Shown: positions 25,251 to 37,850 of the stretch, piece after piece
Position numbering within the stretch: the first letter of the stretch is position 1
How the letters are laid out: each line of letters opens with the position of its first letter
NCBI GenBank assembly: GCA_030761205.1
Contig: JAULJL010000025.1
Location: forward strand, 444,001-508,000
Length of the DNA: 64,000 bases
DNA from: Fremontodendron californicum
Taxonomy: Eukaryota > Streptophyta > Magnoliopsida > Malvales > Malvaceae
Direction of reading: 5' to 3'
Notes under the pieces: model-generated
Databases searched by the model: none
The model's input: only the letters and a program-made list of their open reading frames with translations
Told to the model about the DNA's origin: nothing
Position numbers and translations under genes: made by a program

Positions 25251-28200
25251 AATAATGCTATAATATAATATGCATGAAAATAAAAATAATAATGCATGAA
25301 CATAGTATATACTAAATAAAAATAACTAAATAAAAGCATAGGATATCATGAAATATTCAAAACCATATAATAAACCATATAACATCAAAAAAAAAATATA
25401 AATCAAAATAATAACAATATCATAGAAATTATTATAGCAAGAATCACATATTATATAAAATGCATGAATATGGAAAATGCAATGCATGAAATGTATTTTT
25501 TTTCCTTTAATTAAGGAAATCCGTATATCTAAAAAGATATCCGGCTACCTTAGGAAAATATGTCAAATTAAATATTCTAAAACCAAAATACTTTGTGATT
25601 GTTTGAAAACAATTTTGAAAAGCTTGAATTAAAAATAAAAATTGGGTTAATTTTTTTAAAATGGCTCTAATTTTCCAAGTTTAAAAATCCGGACTTGACT
25701 ACCCTTAACCCGAGACTTGAAAAACCATTTTTAGAGTTTAAAAAGACTTAGAAACTACCCTAAGTCAGTAGCTAACCCTCCTAATCAGCCCACTCTAAGT
25801 AACTTAACCAAAACAGAAAAATGATTTTTCTTTAAATTCAATTCTGACTCCACTGTCCAGTTTTAAGCCACGATTTTTTACCCTATTTTTAAAAATTCAA
25901 ACAATTCTGAAAAAAATGATTCAGGACATGTAAAACTACATGGAAAAAAATCGGCTTAATTTTCTGATTAAAGATGAATTCCCAAAAAAAATCGAAAATA
26001 TACGAGTACTGGGTGAAAAAAAACTGCTTTGCCAAAATACATTTTTGCCTTTGATAAAATCATTTAAAAATCAAAGTAAAAATATTTAAAACTCAAAAAT
26101 GACTCACAAACAGTAGCTAGGACTTTTTAAAAGTTAGATAAAAATTGGCTAAGTAAAAAAAAAATCACAAAGGTAGAATAATCAATTTGACAAACTTTAA
26201 TTTTCCACAAGTGTGCTCAAGAGAGCATGACTTTGAACCATTAATTGGCTCAAGTCATTATTCAAGTGGCATGAACATGAAATGCATGAAACAATACAGC
26301 AAACATAATGCATGAAATGCATGGATTTAAACCTAAATGTCATGAAAAAATGCATGGCATTCATAAAATGACCTAGACCTAAATGAACTTGCATGGCATT
26401 TAATGCAACCTAGACCTAAAATGCATGAACATGCATGGCAAATAAACCTAACTTAATAACTAAAATATGCATGGCATTTTCACAAACACAAAGCATGCTT
26501 AAACCAAAAACTCAACCAAATATCATGCAAATGCTAACCTATCAACTAACATGGCAAGAATGCACATAAAATGCAAAAATTCCAAGGGTGGCCGAATGGA
26601 ATAATGTGACTAGAAAACATGGCATTTTCACAAACACTTGGTATACTAACACGCTCAACTAAATCAAATGTCATGCAAATGCAAAAACCTACCAACTAAC
26701 ATGGCAAAAATGCAACACACAATGCAAAACACATGGAGTAGCCAAATGGCCTCAAGCTCCAACAAGCATGGCATTTTCACAAACACTTGGTATACTAACA
26801 TGCTCAACTAAAATATAACACTCAAATCATGCAAAAACCACACAAGCATTTTCACAAACACTTAATATACTAAATCTAAAACATGCTCAACTAAGATATA
26901 AAACTCAAATCATGCAAAGACCACACAAGCATTTTCACAAACACTTTATATACTAAATCTAAAACATGCTCAAATTTAAACATTATGAAAACAGAAAATT
27001 AAAAATGCAAAAACATGATATTTAAAACATAAATGGCAACAAACAAAGCAACCAAATTAAAATATGACTCAAGATTATGAAGTAAAATAACATTTAAAAC
27101 ACCAAGATCAAAGAAAATAACATAAACAATACGGTAAAATAAACCAAAACAGCAACTTAAATAAATAATGTAGGCCATTTGGCCATGGTGAGTATATTGT
27201 AAAAAAAAATTGTAAAAAATATATTTAAGAAAGAGATGAAGGAAGAACTTAAGAAGAACAATAAAAAAAAACATTTATTTTATATGGAAACTCACCAAAT
27301 AGTAATCAAAATAGAAAAAATAAGAATGGAAAATCAAGAAAGTGCAAGAGTTGGTGCTCAAGAGCAACCTCAATAAGCTATCTTTCAAGCTTTATCTCTT
27401 CAAACTTTCCTTTCTTTTCTAAACTTTTCTTTTTTGCTTTCAACCAAGGAGAGAAAAAACTAAGTAAATACCAAAAGAACTCAGCAAAATGAAATGAAAA
27501 AAATGAATTTTCTGCCCCCCACTAGTGATGGCCGAATGGATCCTAAAAAGCTCAAGGATGTTGTCATTTTTTGTGTAACCAATTTTCCATCAAATGGCTA
27601 ATAATTCAAGGTAAAAAAATCATGAAATTACCACCTTTAGATTAGCATATCAGCTATCTCAAATTACAGCTGTTCAAGAATAATGTTGACATCTCTCTTG
27701 GCCTATGTGGCTTAATCACCATGGCTTGATCAAAGAGAATCTCTAACTAACTCTTGATTTTTAAACAATTTTGATTGAAAAATCAGAAGCTTTCTCCTTC
27801 CTTTGGGCCTGGGCAGGCCAGCACTTCTCTTTTCCAGCCCAACTCTGATTTTTTGAAAGGCCCAAAGTAGCCCTTTTCGGTTGCTTGGGTGAAATGATCG
27901 TTTTGCCCCCCGGATGGAAATAAATATCAAACGGACTCCAAATTCATTTTTTCTTTTTTTAATACTTCCAAAATAATAAAACATTGAGTTCTGGAAGTTT
28001 TCAAAATTATCCGAGTCCGTTTGCTATTTATTTGGATTTTTTCTTCCAAAAATGCCCTTTTATGCCCCCACATTTTACCATTTTTTAAACGAGCTCCAAA
28101 TCAAGATTTTTCTTCACCAATCTCTTCCAAATAATTTAAAAGTGTGATCTGGAAGTTTTCATAATTTTTGGAACCCATGTGGTATTTTTTCAGGATTTAT

Positions 28201-28312
28201 CGGCTTGAATTACTACATAGGAGGCCCGGGATTTGGCCTTTTTGCAAACGAACTCCGAATCAAGATTTTCTTTCGCCAATATCTTCCAAATAATTTATGT
28301 AACAACCGAGGT

Positions 28313-28317
28313 TACGT
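28313..28317. repeat. Target-site duplication of element C, left
   Basis: ATTTA directly before TGTAACAACC; its partner is at 36484-36488. Confidence 0.9.
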
Positions 28318-30738
28318 ATAATCATGTAAAGTTAAATTCCGAAAATTTTAAGGACAAACTTGGAAAGTGGTAAGAAGTTATAAGTGAAGGAAATAAAAGA
28401 AGAAAGGATCAAATTGAACATATTAAAAAGTTTAGGGGCTTAATGGTTATTTATAAAAAGTTGAGGGACTAATATGCAATTATACCAAAAACAAAAAAAT
28501 ATCTCTTATCTTCATTTTTCTCTCCCGAAATCTCTAGACACTTTCATTCATTCTTCAAGTGCCAGCCGGCTCCCATCCTCCCTCTCTCTCAAAATTCTCT
28601 TCAAACAACTCCACCAAAAATCTCAACAACAATTACATCCAAGGTTAGTTTCTTGATAAATTCTTCTATTTTTTTAGATATTCTACTTGAGCATGCTAAG
28701 ATTTTAGCTCCATAAACATGTTAAGGTCTGAAATCCATCTATTAAGTATGAATTTTACTCATTTTTGGTAAGAATTAAAAGGATTTGAAAGCATGAACAA
28801 GAAAATGGGAAGAAAAAGCAAAACAGGGGAATTTGAGCATGCTTGCTGTTCGGATTTTCTGGGTTCGGCACCGCTGGGTTTGTATTTTGTTGATATTTTT
28901 CCTAGAAACTAGACTTCAATATGAGAATTTTGGTTTTTGAATCACCCAAAACCGATAAGCGGTTAAAAAGATAAAATTCGGTGAAGTTGGCTGTTCAGTG
29001 TGACCCTTGTTTCAGCATAGTTTCGGGATTTATCAAATTTGACCAAGATTTTGTTCTAATTGTCTAAGTTAGTTATTTTCTTCATAAATTAGACTTATTG
29101 GTACCAAACTCAAGTTATGATTTTATAATCTAGCTTGATAGTATGGAATTTATTGCTTAAGATAAATATAGTACTATTGATGGTTATGGATTATGAAAAT
29201 CTCTAAGGCATGGAGTACTAGAAAGGAATTTGATAAGGACATGAATATGGAGTTGAATTATGGAGAAAATGGTTATGGAAATGATATTAAAAATTAAGGA
29301 TATGTTGTTTTGAGTATGAGAAATTAGTATTGACCTTGAGGGAAGATTATGAGATTTAAGTTGAATTCATAAGTGTGTAATGCTTTGAGTATGTATAAAT
29401 ACTAATTATCGTTAATCTCTAGGCCACGTAGATCCGACGTCACCTGTGGATCCCCAAGTTTCAGGTCGAGGTGTACAGTGAGATCATCTCAAGGATTGTG
29501 AGTAGACGACAACTATAGTTATTTGAAATTTCTTTAATTATAATTATATTTTTTTTTAGCATAATAATTATTTTACGTAATAAAGGTATATACGATATTT
29601 AATCATATGAATTGATTTGTTATTAAAGTATTTTTATTTCAAAAAATATTATATCGAGTAAGTTGGTTGATTTATGAAATATGATTTTACATAGCATTTG
29701 ACGTACATGGTTTGGGCTCCACCTGACTTAATATATGAGATTATTTCCTTGACCAGAATACGGGAGCTGCGTGCTACGCCTTTGTGGCGGGAGCCACCTC
29801 CAGAGTCCCTATTCCGTGATATTAGACCGGAATACGGGATCTGCGTGCTACGCCTTTGTGGCGGGAGCCACCTCCAGAGTCCCTATTCCGTGATATTAGA
29901 CTGGGGTATGGGAGCTGCGTGCTACGCCTTTGTGGTGGGAGCCACCTCCAGAGTCCCTATCCCGTTATATTTGCCTTTTGGGGGCACATCATAGCGACAC
30001 ATATGCCTTTGGGGCGTCCTATGGTGGTATTGGCCTTTGGGGCCGGCTACTAGTATGCCTACATGGATATTGCCTGGTTATTTCATGGATGTATTCTTAT
30101 GCATGACAGTAAGTTGGAGCCCAATTATACGTAACTTGATTTACTTCACAGATTTAATACATTGATTTAATATTATAATATTGTTATACATTTAAAAAGC
30201 TTGCTACGTCTTTGAATTACTCATTATGATTTTATTATTATTTATTTTGAAAATGTCAATTATGCTTTACAGATTACCATTATGGTTTTCACACGCTTTA
30301 AAAGTTGTCTACTCACTGAGATATTCATATATCTCACCTTTTCATATTCTCATTTTCAGGTGACAGTTAGGTGTTGGGATTGCAACCTTCCTCTATTCTC
30401 TGCTTCAAATAGTATTTTGATGTGGTGGACATCATATTAAAAATTTATTGAAGTCTTGATCTTTTGATGTTTTTATCTAGTAAACCTTGCTGAGATATGT
30501 TTACTTTTGGATATATTGTATATATTTGAAGATATGAGACAATAGATCAATATGTTTTGATTTGAGCATAAATTGATCATGAATAATTTTTGAATATGCA
30601 TGGATATATGTGGTAATAGTATTGAGAAATATTGCTGGTTGAGGATATGAATTGAGTGTTATTTGCAGGAGGGTTATAGTTGAGATAGAAAGGAAACTCT
30701 GCCGGATTTTAGGTAGATTATCCGGACAGGGTGTTACA
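28318..30738 (+). repeat. Element C 5' LTR (2421 bp, complete)
   Basis: TGTAACAACC ... GGTGTTACA, near-identical to the element B LTR, with the 74-bp triplicate at about 29755-29980. Confidence 0.92.
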
Positions 30739-30741
30739 ATT

Positions 30742-30753
30742 TGGTATCAGAGC
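30742..30753 (+). other. Primer binding site of element C (initiator tRNA-Met type)
   Basis: TGGTATCAGAGC, three bases after the LTR end; this is the classic sequence complementary to the 3' end of plant initiator tRNA-Met. Confidence 0.92.
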
Positions 30754-30832
30754 AAGGTTATAGGTCCTGTAGACTTAGAAACTGTTTGTTGAAGTATTAA
30801 AATATGGTCACTTGTGCGGGAAATCAAACACG

Positions 30833-33800
30833 ATGCCACCACGTCGAAGAGGAAGGCCTAGAATCAATCCCCTACCCCAAAATAGGGATAGGAATAGAAA
30901 TGTGAATACTGATGAGCAAATTGGAGAACAAGCTTCAGCTGCTGGTTCATCTTCCGTTGCTGCACCCTCAGCAGCACCTCCAGCAGCTGATCTTAATTTA
31001 GCTGAGGCAATTACGGCCTGGGCAAGAGTAATTTCCGCTTTGACTGCCCCTGCTGAAAAGGGGATAGCTGAATACTGTAAAGATCTGAAGAATATGGGTT
31101 GCAAGATTTTAATGGGGTCTTTGGAATCAGATTTAGCCTGGTCATGGCTACAAAAATTTGAGACTACTTCCATTACTCTTCAGATTCCCGAGCCTATGAG
31201 GTTACCATGTGCGGTGCAATTTTTGGAGGATCATGCACACACATGGTGGAAAACTACAGTGCAAAGGTATGCTGGACGTCCTTCCATAACTTGGGCAGAT
31301 TTTCGAAGAGAGTTTGAAGAAATATACTATTCTCGGGCCTTGCGGGAAAAGAAATGGACTGAGTTTATGAATTTAAAACAGGGTGGTATGTCAGTAGCAG
31401 AGTACGAGCAAAAATTCAGTGAACTATCAGAATTTGCTCCATCGATAGTAGCCAACGATGCTGATAGATGCAAGAAATTCCAAGATGGGCTACATGTTAG
31501 TATTCGAGATAGGTTGACGACCCTGGTTACAGATGACTTTAATAAATGGGTCAACATGGCAATCAAAGCTGAACAGAATCTGAAAGAAATGAAAGATAGA
31601 GAAGAGATGTTCAGAAAAAGAAAAGGGCAGTTCTCCAGTGAGGACGTGAGGCCTAAGAAAAGTTATGTAGAAAGCAGTGTCAGTGGTTCCAAACCCTTGA
31701 GATTTCAGGAGGGATTAGACAGAAAGCCTATTAGTGGTTCTTCTAGCAGACTTATCATTGGACCTCAACAGCAGACTAGATTGCCACCTGGGAGGTCAGG
31801 AGGACCTCGTACATTGACTTATCCTCAGTGTCCCCATTGTGGGAGGAATCACCCTAGTGAATGTTGGAGACTACAGGGTGTGTGTTTTTACTACAAAGAA
31901 CCGGGACACATGAAACGGGATTGTCCCAAGCTGGAGAAGAAGGGAGTTACTAGTCAGTTGTCAGTGGGTCAAAGAGAAAGGACCCAACCTACTGCTGCAC
32001 ATCAGCCGACAGCAGTTAGAGATAGAATTGGGGTACAATCTCAAGTTGGTTCATCTACTGGCCCTCGACAGAGTGGACAGCCTGGTAGACCTCGAAATGC
32101 AGCCAGAATTTATGCTATGACCCAACAACAGGCTCAGGCTACTCCTGAAGTGGTTACAGGTACTCTCCCAATTTCTAAGGCAAATGCTAGGATCTTAATA
32201 GATCCGGGTGCAACTCATTCTTTTGTTGCTAATTCATATGTCATGCATTTGGGTAGAGAGTGTAGGAGGTTAGACATCCCTATGGTCGTTAGTAACCCAA
32301 TGGGAGAAACTTTGAAAATTGATGTGGTTTATCCGGATTGTACCGTTATGGTTCAGGAGCATGAATTACCAGTTAATTTGTTTCCATTAGGAATGTATGA
32401 TTTTGATGTGATTTTGGGAATGGATTTGTTGTCTAAACACAATGCAGTGATAGATTGTTTTTCCAAAACTGTGACTTTTAAGAAGTCAGGAGATTTGGAG
32501 TTTACTTTTCAAGGAGAAAGGAAAGTTTTACCTTCTTGCCTTATCTCCAAGATGGCAGCCAATAGATACTTGCAAAAAGGGTATTCTGCTTACCTTGCTT
32601 ATGTGATTAACAAGGACATACATGAGGCAAAGTTGGAAACTATACCTGTGGTCAAAGAGTTTCCTGAGATCTTTCCTGAAGAATTGGTCGGTTTACCTCC
32701 TGACAGGGAATTGGAGTTTACTATCGACTTAATCCCTGACAGTGCTCCTATTTCTCAAGCACCCTATAGAATGACACCTTCGGAGCTAAAGGAATTGAAA
32801 GTGCAGTTGCAAGACCTAGTTGACAGAGGTTTCATTCGGCCTAGTACTTCACCGTGGGGAGCACCGATTTTATTTGTAAAGAAAAAGGATGGATCTTTAC
32901 GATTGTGTATCGACTACCGGCAACTGAACAAGGTCACCATTAAGAATAAGTATCCTTTGCCAAGGATTGATGACTTGTTTGATCAGTTGCATGGTGCAAG
33001 TGTGTTCTCCAAAATAGACCTAAGATCGGGTTATCATCAATTGAAGATTAAAGAATCTGATATTCCAAAGACTGCTTTTAGAACTCGATATGGTCATTAT
33101 GAATTCTTAGTTATGCCTTTTGGGCTAACTAATGCACCTGCAGTCTTTATGGATTTGATGAATAGGGTGTTTCGACCCTACTTGGATAAGTTTGTTATTG
33201 TTTTCATCGATGACATCCTAGTTTATTCCAGGAATAAGGATGATCATGTAAGCCATTTGAGAACGGTGTTGCAGACTATGCGTGAAAAGCAACTTTATGC
33301 TAAATTTTCCAAGTGTGAATTCTGGCTAGACAAAGTAGCATTCCTTGGTCATGTAGTATCTAAGGAAAGGATTTTTGTAGATCCACAAAAGATAGAAGCT
33401 GTAGTTGCTTGGGAAAGACCCACTAATGTCACAGAAGTTAGGAGCTTTCTCGGATTGGCAGGGTACTATCGAAGATTCGTGGAAGGATTTTCCATGATTG
33501 CCTCTCCTTTGTCAAAATTAACAAGGAAGCATACTAAGTTTGAGTGGATTGACGAATGTGAGCAAGCTTTCCAAGAGCTCAAGCGTAGATTGACCACAGC
33601 ACCAGTTCTTACACTACCATCAGGGACTGGAAGCTTTGTGGTATACAGTGATGCCTCGAGGAGAGGTTTGGGTTGCGTTTTGATGCAACATGGGAAGGTG
33701 ATAGCTTATGCTTCTCGACAACTGAAACAGCATGAGCAAAACTATCCCACTCATATTTAGAGTTGGCGGCAGTGGTGTTTGCACTGAAAATTTAGAGGCA

Positions 33801-34113
33801 TTATTTATTTGGAGAAAAATGTACAATCTACACTGATCATAAGAGTCTGAAATATCTGATGGATCAGAAAGAATTAAATTTGAGGCAAAGGAGATGGTTG
33901 GAATTGATAAAAGATTATGACTGTGTAATTGACTACCACCCAGGAAAGGCCAATGTAGTGGCCGATGCTCTTAGTAGAAAGTCTTCTAGTTCTCTTGCTC
34001 ATATCCGAGCAATTCAGAAACCCTTACACAATGAGTTGAAGTCTTTACCTTTAGAATTGATGATTGATGAGAATAATCTCCTGATAGCCCACTTGAAGGT
34101 TAAACCGATTCAT
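30833..34113 (+). pseudogene. gag-pol: Tekay-like gag-pol, truncated and with damaged motifs
   Basis: I start it at the ATG at 30833 (MPPRRRGRPR). The frame stays open to TAG at 33758. Order: gag core (about residues 85-260, with HTWWKTTVQR), a nucleocapsid region with CPHCGRNHPSEC and CFYYKEPGHMKRDC, protease (ILIDPGATHSF), RT (YPLPRIDDLFDQL, FIDDILVYS) and RNase H start. Three defects are seen. The second knuckle has tyrosine where the second cysteine is expected. The protease has DPGA instead of the usual D-S/T-GA, which probably abolishes activity. One base is missing near 33750, so the frame breaks inside RNase H. RNase H continues in another frame (TDHKSLKYLMD) to about 34113, where sequence jumps into the 3' LTR. 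Integrase is absent. Confidence 0.92.
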
Positions 34114-36483
34114 AAAAAGTTTAGGGGCTTAATGGTTATTTATAAAAAGTTGAGGGACTAATATGCAATTATACCAAAAACAAAAAAAATATCTCTTATC
34201 TTCATTTTTCTCTCCCGAAATCTCTAGACACTTTCATTCATTCTTCAAGTGGCAGCCGGCTCCCATCCTCCCTCTCTCTCAAAATTCTCTTCAAACAACT
34301 CCACCAAAAATCTCAACAACAATTACATCCAAGGTTAGTTTCTTGATAAATTCTTCTATTTCTTTAGATATTCTACTTGAGCATGCTAAGATTTTAGCTC
34401 CATAAACATGTTAAGTTCTGAAATCCATCTATTAAGTATGAATTTTACTCATTTTTGGTAAGAATTAAAAGGATTTGAAAGCATGAACAAGAAAATGGGA
34501 AGAAAAAGCAAAACAGGGGAATTTGAGCATGCTTGCTGTTCGGATTTTCTGGGTTCGGCACAGCTGGGTTTGTATTTTTTTGATATTTTTCCTAGAAACT
34601 AGACTTCCATATGAGAATTTTGGTTTTTGAATCACCCAAAACCGATAAGCGGTTAAAAAGATAAAATTCGGTGAAGTTGGCTGTTCAGTGTGACCCCTGT
34701 TTCAGCATAGTTTCGGGATTTATCAAATTTGACCAAGATTTTGTTCTAATTGTCTAAGTTAGTTATTTTCTTCATAAATTAGACTTATTGGTACCAAACT
34801 CAAGTTATGATTTTATAATCTAGCTTGATAGTATGGAATTTATTGCTTAAGATAAATATAGTACTATTGATGGTTATGGATTATGAAAATCTCTAAGGCA
34901 TGGAGTACTAGAAAGGAATTTGATAAGGACATGAATATGGAGTTGAATTATGGAGAAAATGGTTATCGAAATGATATTAAAAATTAAGGATATGTTGTTT
35001 TGAGTATGAGAAATTAGTATTGTCCTTGAGGGAAGATTATGAGATTTCAGTTGAATTCATAAGTGTGTAATGCTTTGAGTATATATAAATACTAATTATC
35101 GTTAATCTCTAGGCCACGTAGATCCGACGTCACCTGTGGATCCCGAAGTTTCAGGTCGAGGTGTACAGTGAGATCATCACAAGGATTGTGAGTAGACGAC
35201 AACTATAGTTATTTGAAATTTCTTTAATTATAATTATATATTTTTTTAGCATAATAATTATTTTACGTAATAAAGGTATATACGATATTTAATCATATGA
35301 ATTGATTTGTTATTAAAGTATTTTTATTTCAAAAAATATTATATCGAGTAAGTTGGATGATTTATGAAATATGATTTTACATAGAATTTGACGTACATGG
35401 TTTTGGCTCCACCTGACTTAATGTATGAGATTATTTCCTTGACCGGAATACGGGAGCTGCGTGCTACGCCTTTGTGGCGGGAGCCACCTCCAGAGTCCCT
35501 ATTCCGTGATATTAGACCGGAATACGGGAGCTGCGTGCTACGCCTTTGTGGCGGGAGCCACCTCCAGAGTCCCCATTCCGTGATATTAGACTGGGGTATG
35601 GGAGCTGCGTGCTACGCCTTTGTGGTGGGAGCCACCTCCAGAGTCCCTATCCCGTTATATTTGCCTTTTGGGGGCACATCATAGCGACACATATGCCTTT
35701 GGGGCGTCCTATGGTGGTATTGGCCTTTGGGGCTGGCTACTAGTATTCCTACATGGATATTGCCTGGTTATTTTATGGATGTATTCTTATGCATGACAGT
35801 AAGTTGGAGCCCAATTATACGTAACTTGATTTACTTCACAGATTTAATACATTGATTTAATATTATAATATTGTTATACATTTGAAAAGCTTGCTACGTC
35901 TTTGAATTACTCATTATGATTTTATTATTATTTATTTTGAAAATGTCAATTATGCTTTACAGATTACCATTATGGTTTTCACACGCTTTAAAAGTTGTCT
36001 ACTCACTGAGATATTCATATATCTCACCTTTTCATATTCTCATTTTCAGGTGACAGTTAGGTGTTGGGATTGCAACCTTCCTCTATTCTCTGCTTCAAAT
36101 AGTATTTTGACATGGTGGACATCATATTAAAAATTTATTGAAGTCTTGATCTTTTGATGTTTTTATCTAGTAAACCTTGCTGAGATAGGTTTACTTTTGG
36201 ATATATTGTATATATTTGAAGATATGAGACAATAGATCAATATGTTTTGATTTGAGCATAAATTGATCATGAATAATTTTTGAATATGCATGGATATATG
36301 TGGTAATAGTATTGAGAAATATTGCTGGTTGAGGATATGAATTGAGTGTTATTTGCACGAGGGTTATAGTTGAGATAGAAAGGAAACTCTGCCGGATTTT
36401 AAGTAGATTATCCGGACAGTGTGTTACAAGAAAAAAGGAAACTCTGCCGGATTTTAGGTAGATTATCCGGACAGGGTGTTACA
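34114..36483 (+). repeat. Element C 3' LTR, missing its first 107 bp
   Basis: Starts at AAAAAGTTTAGGGGC, equal to 28425 of the 5' LTR, directly after pol sequence ending CCGATTCAT. The terminal 48 bp occur twice (36381-36428 and 36436-36483), a 55-bp-period duplication at the very end. Confidence 0.9.
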
Positions 36484-36488
36484 ATTTA
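36484..36488. repeat. Target-site duplication of element C, right
   Basis: ATTTA directly after the TGTTACA end of the 3' LTR. Confidence 0.9.
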
Positions 36489-37550
36489 AAAATGATATTT
36501 GCAAAATTTCATAATTTTTGGAGTCCATTTGCTATTTTTTCGGGATTTATCTTCTTGAATTATTGCATAGGAGGCCCGGGATTTGGCCCTTTTGCAAACG
36601 AACTCCGAATCAAGATTTTCTTTCGTCAATCTCTTCCAAATAATTTAAAAATGATATTTACAAAATTTCAGAAGATTTGGAGCTCATTTGCTATTTTTCT
36701 AGGATTTTCCTTTTTGAATTACTCCATAAGAAGCCCGGGATTTGGCCATTTTGCAAACGAACTCCGAATCAAAATTTTTTTTGCCAATCTCTTTAAAATG
36801 GTTTAATAATGAGATTTGAAAAATTTCAGAATTTTCGGAGTTCATTTGCTATTTTTCCCAAATTTTCCAATTTTGCCCTTTTGCCTCCGAAACCCGGTTT
36901 TGCTCAAAACAAGTCCAATTTTCAGATTTTCTTCCAGCTGAGCCTTGGGCTATCCCTTTTTAATCATTCCTCATCCATTGGGGGCTTTGGTCTTACCAAG
37001 TCGGGCCATTTCTGTAATTCTTCCCGATTTCACCGAAATCCACTAAAAACCCTAATTCTCGGTTTTCTCCCGGATTGACTTTTCTTTCAATTTTTCTTGC
37101 AAGTGGCTTCTCCATTACCCGTAGTCAGTGCTTATCTTTCATTTGGAACCTTCAATTTTGACCAATTTGATCGTTTAAGCACTTTTCCCCAAATTTCTCG
37201 GATTAGGGTTTCTTTTCTATTGAATCTCCAAATGCCAACTTCCGAACTCCATATCTTTCAATGTAGACCTCAAATTATCAAAATTCTTTCGCCATTTTTC
37301 AATTGAGCTTAAAATATTGATTTTGAATGTGGGTTGATTTTTTCAGTAGTTGACTTTCTAGGGTTGACTTTTTCGGGGTTGACTTTTTCCAGGGTTGACT
37401 TTTTCAAGTTTGACTTTTTATGCTCGCCCCTTTAAACTAAGTCTCGGAGTACCACCTGCAGGATGAAAAAAGTCTTTTTACACTCGGAAACATCAATTTA
37501 GGAAGAAAACATACCTGTTTTAGTGGTCTACACAAAATTAGGTGTCTACA
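36489..37550 (-). repeat. Element D: solo LTR of the A family, right part (reverse strand)
   Basis: Continues the interrupted LTR to its end AGGTGTCTACA, the reverse complement of the TGTAGACACCT start of the A LTR. It includes five TTGACT motifs at 37330-37420. ORFs here are non-coding LTR by-products. The two outer flanks of D (24107 and 37551) are satellite in opposite orientations. Confidence 0.88.
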
Positions 37551-37850
37551 TAGATATATTACAATTACATTGATATATTATAATTTTATTTATGTAATTT
37601 TAATATATATCTATGTTATAGTAATATATCTATGTAATTGTTATATATATATATATATATGTAATTGTAATATATCTTTGTAATTGTAATATATCTATGT
37701 AGTTCTAATATATATATCTATGTTATAGTAATATATCTATGTAATTGTAATATATATCTATGTAATTGTAGTATATATCTATGTAACTGTAATATATGTA
37801 TGTAATTGTAATATATCTATGTAATAGTAATATATCTATGTAATTCTAAT
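37551..37850. repeat. AT-rich 19-bp satellite block
   Basis: Degenerate TAATTGTAATATATCTATG units, first reversed, then forward. Confidence 0.88.

Larger units (their letters stand above)
24108..28317 (-). repeat. Element D: solo LTR of the A family, left part (reverse strand)
   Basis: Begins TGTCGCAACC, the reverse complement of the A LTR end, and follows the A LTR backwards to about A position 11290, where element C interrupts it. It differs from the A LTR by an extra tandem block near 24835-25250, a single 213-bp unit and the missing TATA box. No internal region is attached, so it is a solo LTR. Confidence 0.88.
28318..36483 (+). mobile_element. Element C: deleted Tekay/Del-like chromovirus inserted in solo LTR D
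   Basis: Complete 5' LTR, tRNA-Met-type primer binding site, gag-protease-RT-RNase H in one long frame, then a deletion that joins RNase H/early integrase linker sequence directly to the inside of the 3' LTR. Integrase, chromodomain, polypurine tract and the first 107 bp of the 3' LTR are lost. Both ends carry the duplication ATTTA, and the D LTR continues on both sides. Confidence 0.93.

Noticed and set aside
36492..37306. Three consecutive plus-strand ORFs (104, 89 and 69 aa), with relatives at 10596 and 11072
   Set aside because: They lie in the antisense strand of the A-family LTR, and the same LTR part in element A reads as non-coding; similarity among them is DNA repeat similarity.
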